Positions 13,054 to 13,092 of a stretch of DNA of 13,092 nt are shown here, one piece after another. This DNA comes from Candidatus Equibacterium intestinale (GTDB taxonomy: Bacteria > Bacteroidota > Bacteroidia > Bacteroidales > UBA932). The stretch spans positions 1 to 13,092 of the forward strand of contig JAGHVP010000041.1 in assembly GCA_018064305.1 (NCBI GenBank), written 5' to 3'. A model generated the notes under the pieces. The model searched no databases. It was not told where the DNA came from and worked only from the letters and a program-made list of their open reading frames with translations. Each line of letters starts with the position of its first letter. The stretch's first letter is position 1. A program made the translations under genes and the position numbers.

Positions 13054-13092
13054 GTCCCTTTGAGAAACGAAGGGGACAGTTCATTGACATCT
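13054..13092 (+). other. rRNA-type leader with hairpin and boxA-like motif
   Basis: GTCCCTTT (13054-13061) pairs with AAGGGGAC (13070-13077), with one G-T wobble. It is followed by GTTCATTGACAT (13079-13090), which resembles both the E. coli boxA antitermination element (TGCTCTTTAACA) and the GTTCTTTGACAT sequence common before 16S and 23S genes in Bacteroidota. The leader is cut by the window end, so whether 16S or 23S follows cannot be told. Confidence 0.6.

Noticed and set aside
1..13092. CRISPR array, insertion sequence, integrase or phage genes
   Set aside because: No regularly spaced short repeats, terminal inverted repeats, transposase or recombinase motifs are seen on either strand.

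Overview
The window looks like a chromosomal segment of a Bacteroidales/Bacteroidota bacterium of moderate GC content, probably from a gut or similar glycan-rich habitat. The signs are a 16S rRNA 3' end of the Bacteroidota form (GGAACACCTCC rather than GGATCACCTCC), promoters of the TTTG-N19-22-TAnnTTTG type, start codons mostly without Shine-Dalgarno sequences, a DUF4252 protein, and several secreted glycan-degrading enzymes. The species cannot be named from this sequence.

Layout. Bases 1-131 hold the last bases of a 16S rRNA gene, a short structured trailer and a strong intrinsic terminator; no tRNA or 23S rRNA follows. A YqiA-like serine esterase lies on the minus strand (181-774). Divergent from it is a plus-strand pair (894-3716): a GH27 lipoprotein and an aldo/keto reductase with a ferredoxin-like C-terminus. 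It converges with a minus-strand operon (7284 down to 3706) that reads, in transcription order: a secreted beta-propeller glycosidase-like protein cut short by two in-frame stops, its stranded C-terminal domain, a DUF4252 protein, and an MTA/SAH deaminase-type amidohydrolase. Divergent from that operon, under an excellent promoter, is a tight plus-strand operon (7392-12930): two tandem GH36 alpha-galactosidase-like paralogs and a sialate O-acetylesterase-type SGNH esterase, separated by 1 and 3 bases. The last 110 bases hold a curved, A-tract-rich upstream element, a consensus promoter and a leader with a boxA-like motif, which looks like the start of another rRNA transcription unit.

How the genes work together. 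Three clan GH-D enzymes, a propeller protein and an acetylesterase all carry export signals. This suggests periplasmic trimming of an O-acetylated, alpha-galactose-type (or related) glycan. No SusC/SusD pair, transporter or dedicated regulator lies in the window, so the substrate is not defined and this is not a complete polysaccharide utilisation locus. The oxidoreductase, deaminase and YqiA-like esterase look cytoplasmic.

No clearly new multi-gene system is visible. The points most worth a second look are the TAG plus TGA interruption of the propeller gene, the 16S end with no linked 23S, the dyad on the -33 element of the GH36 operon, and the unusual active-site motifs of the GH36 pair and the GH27 enzyme.
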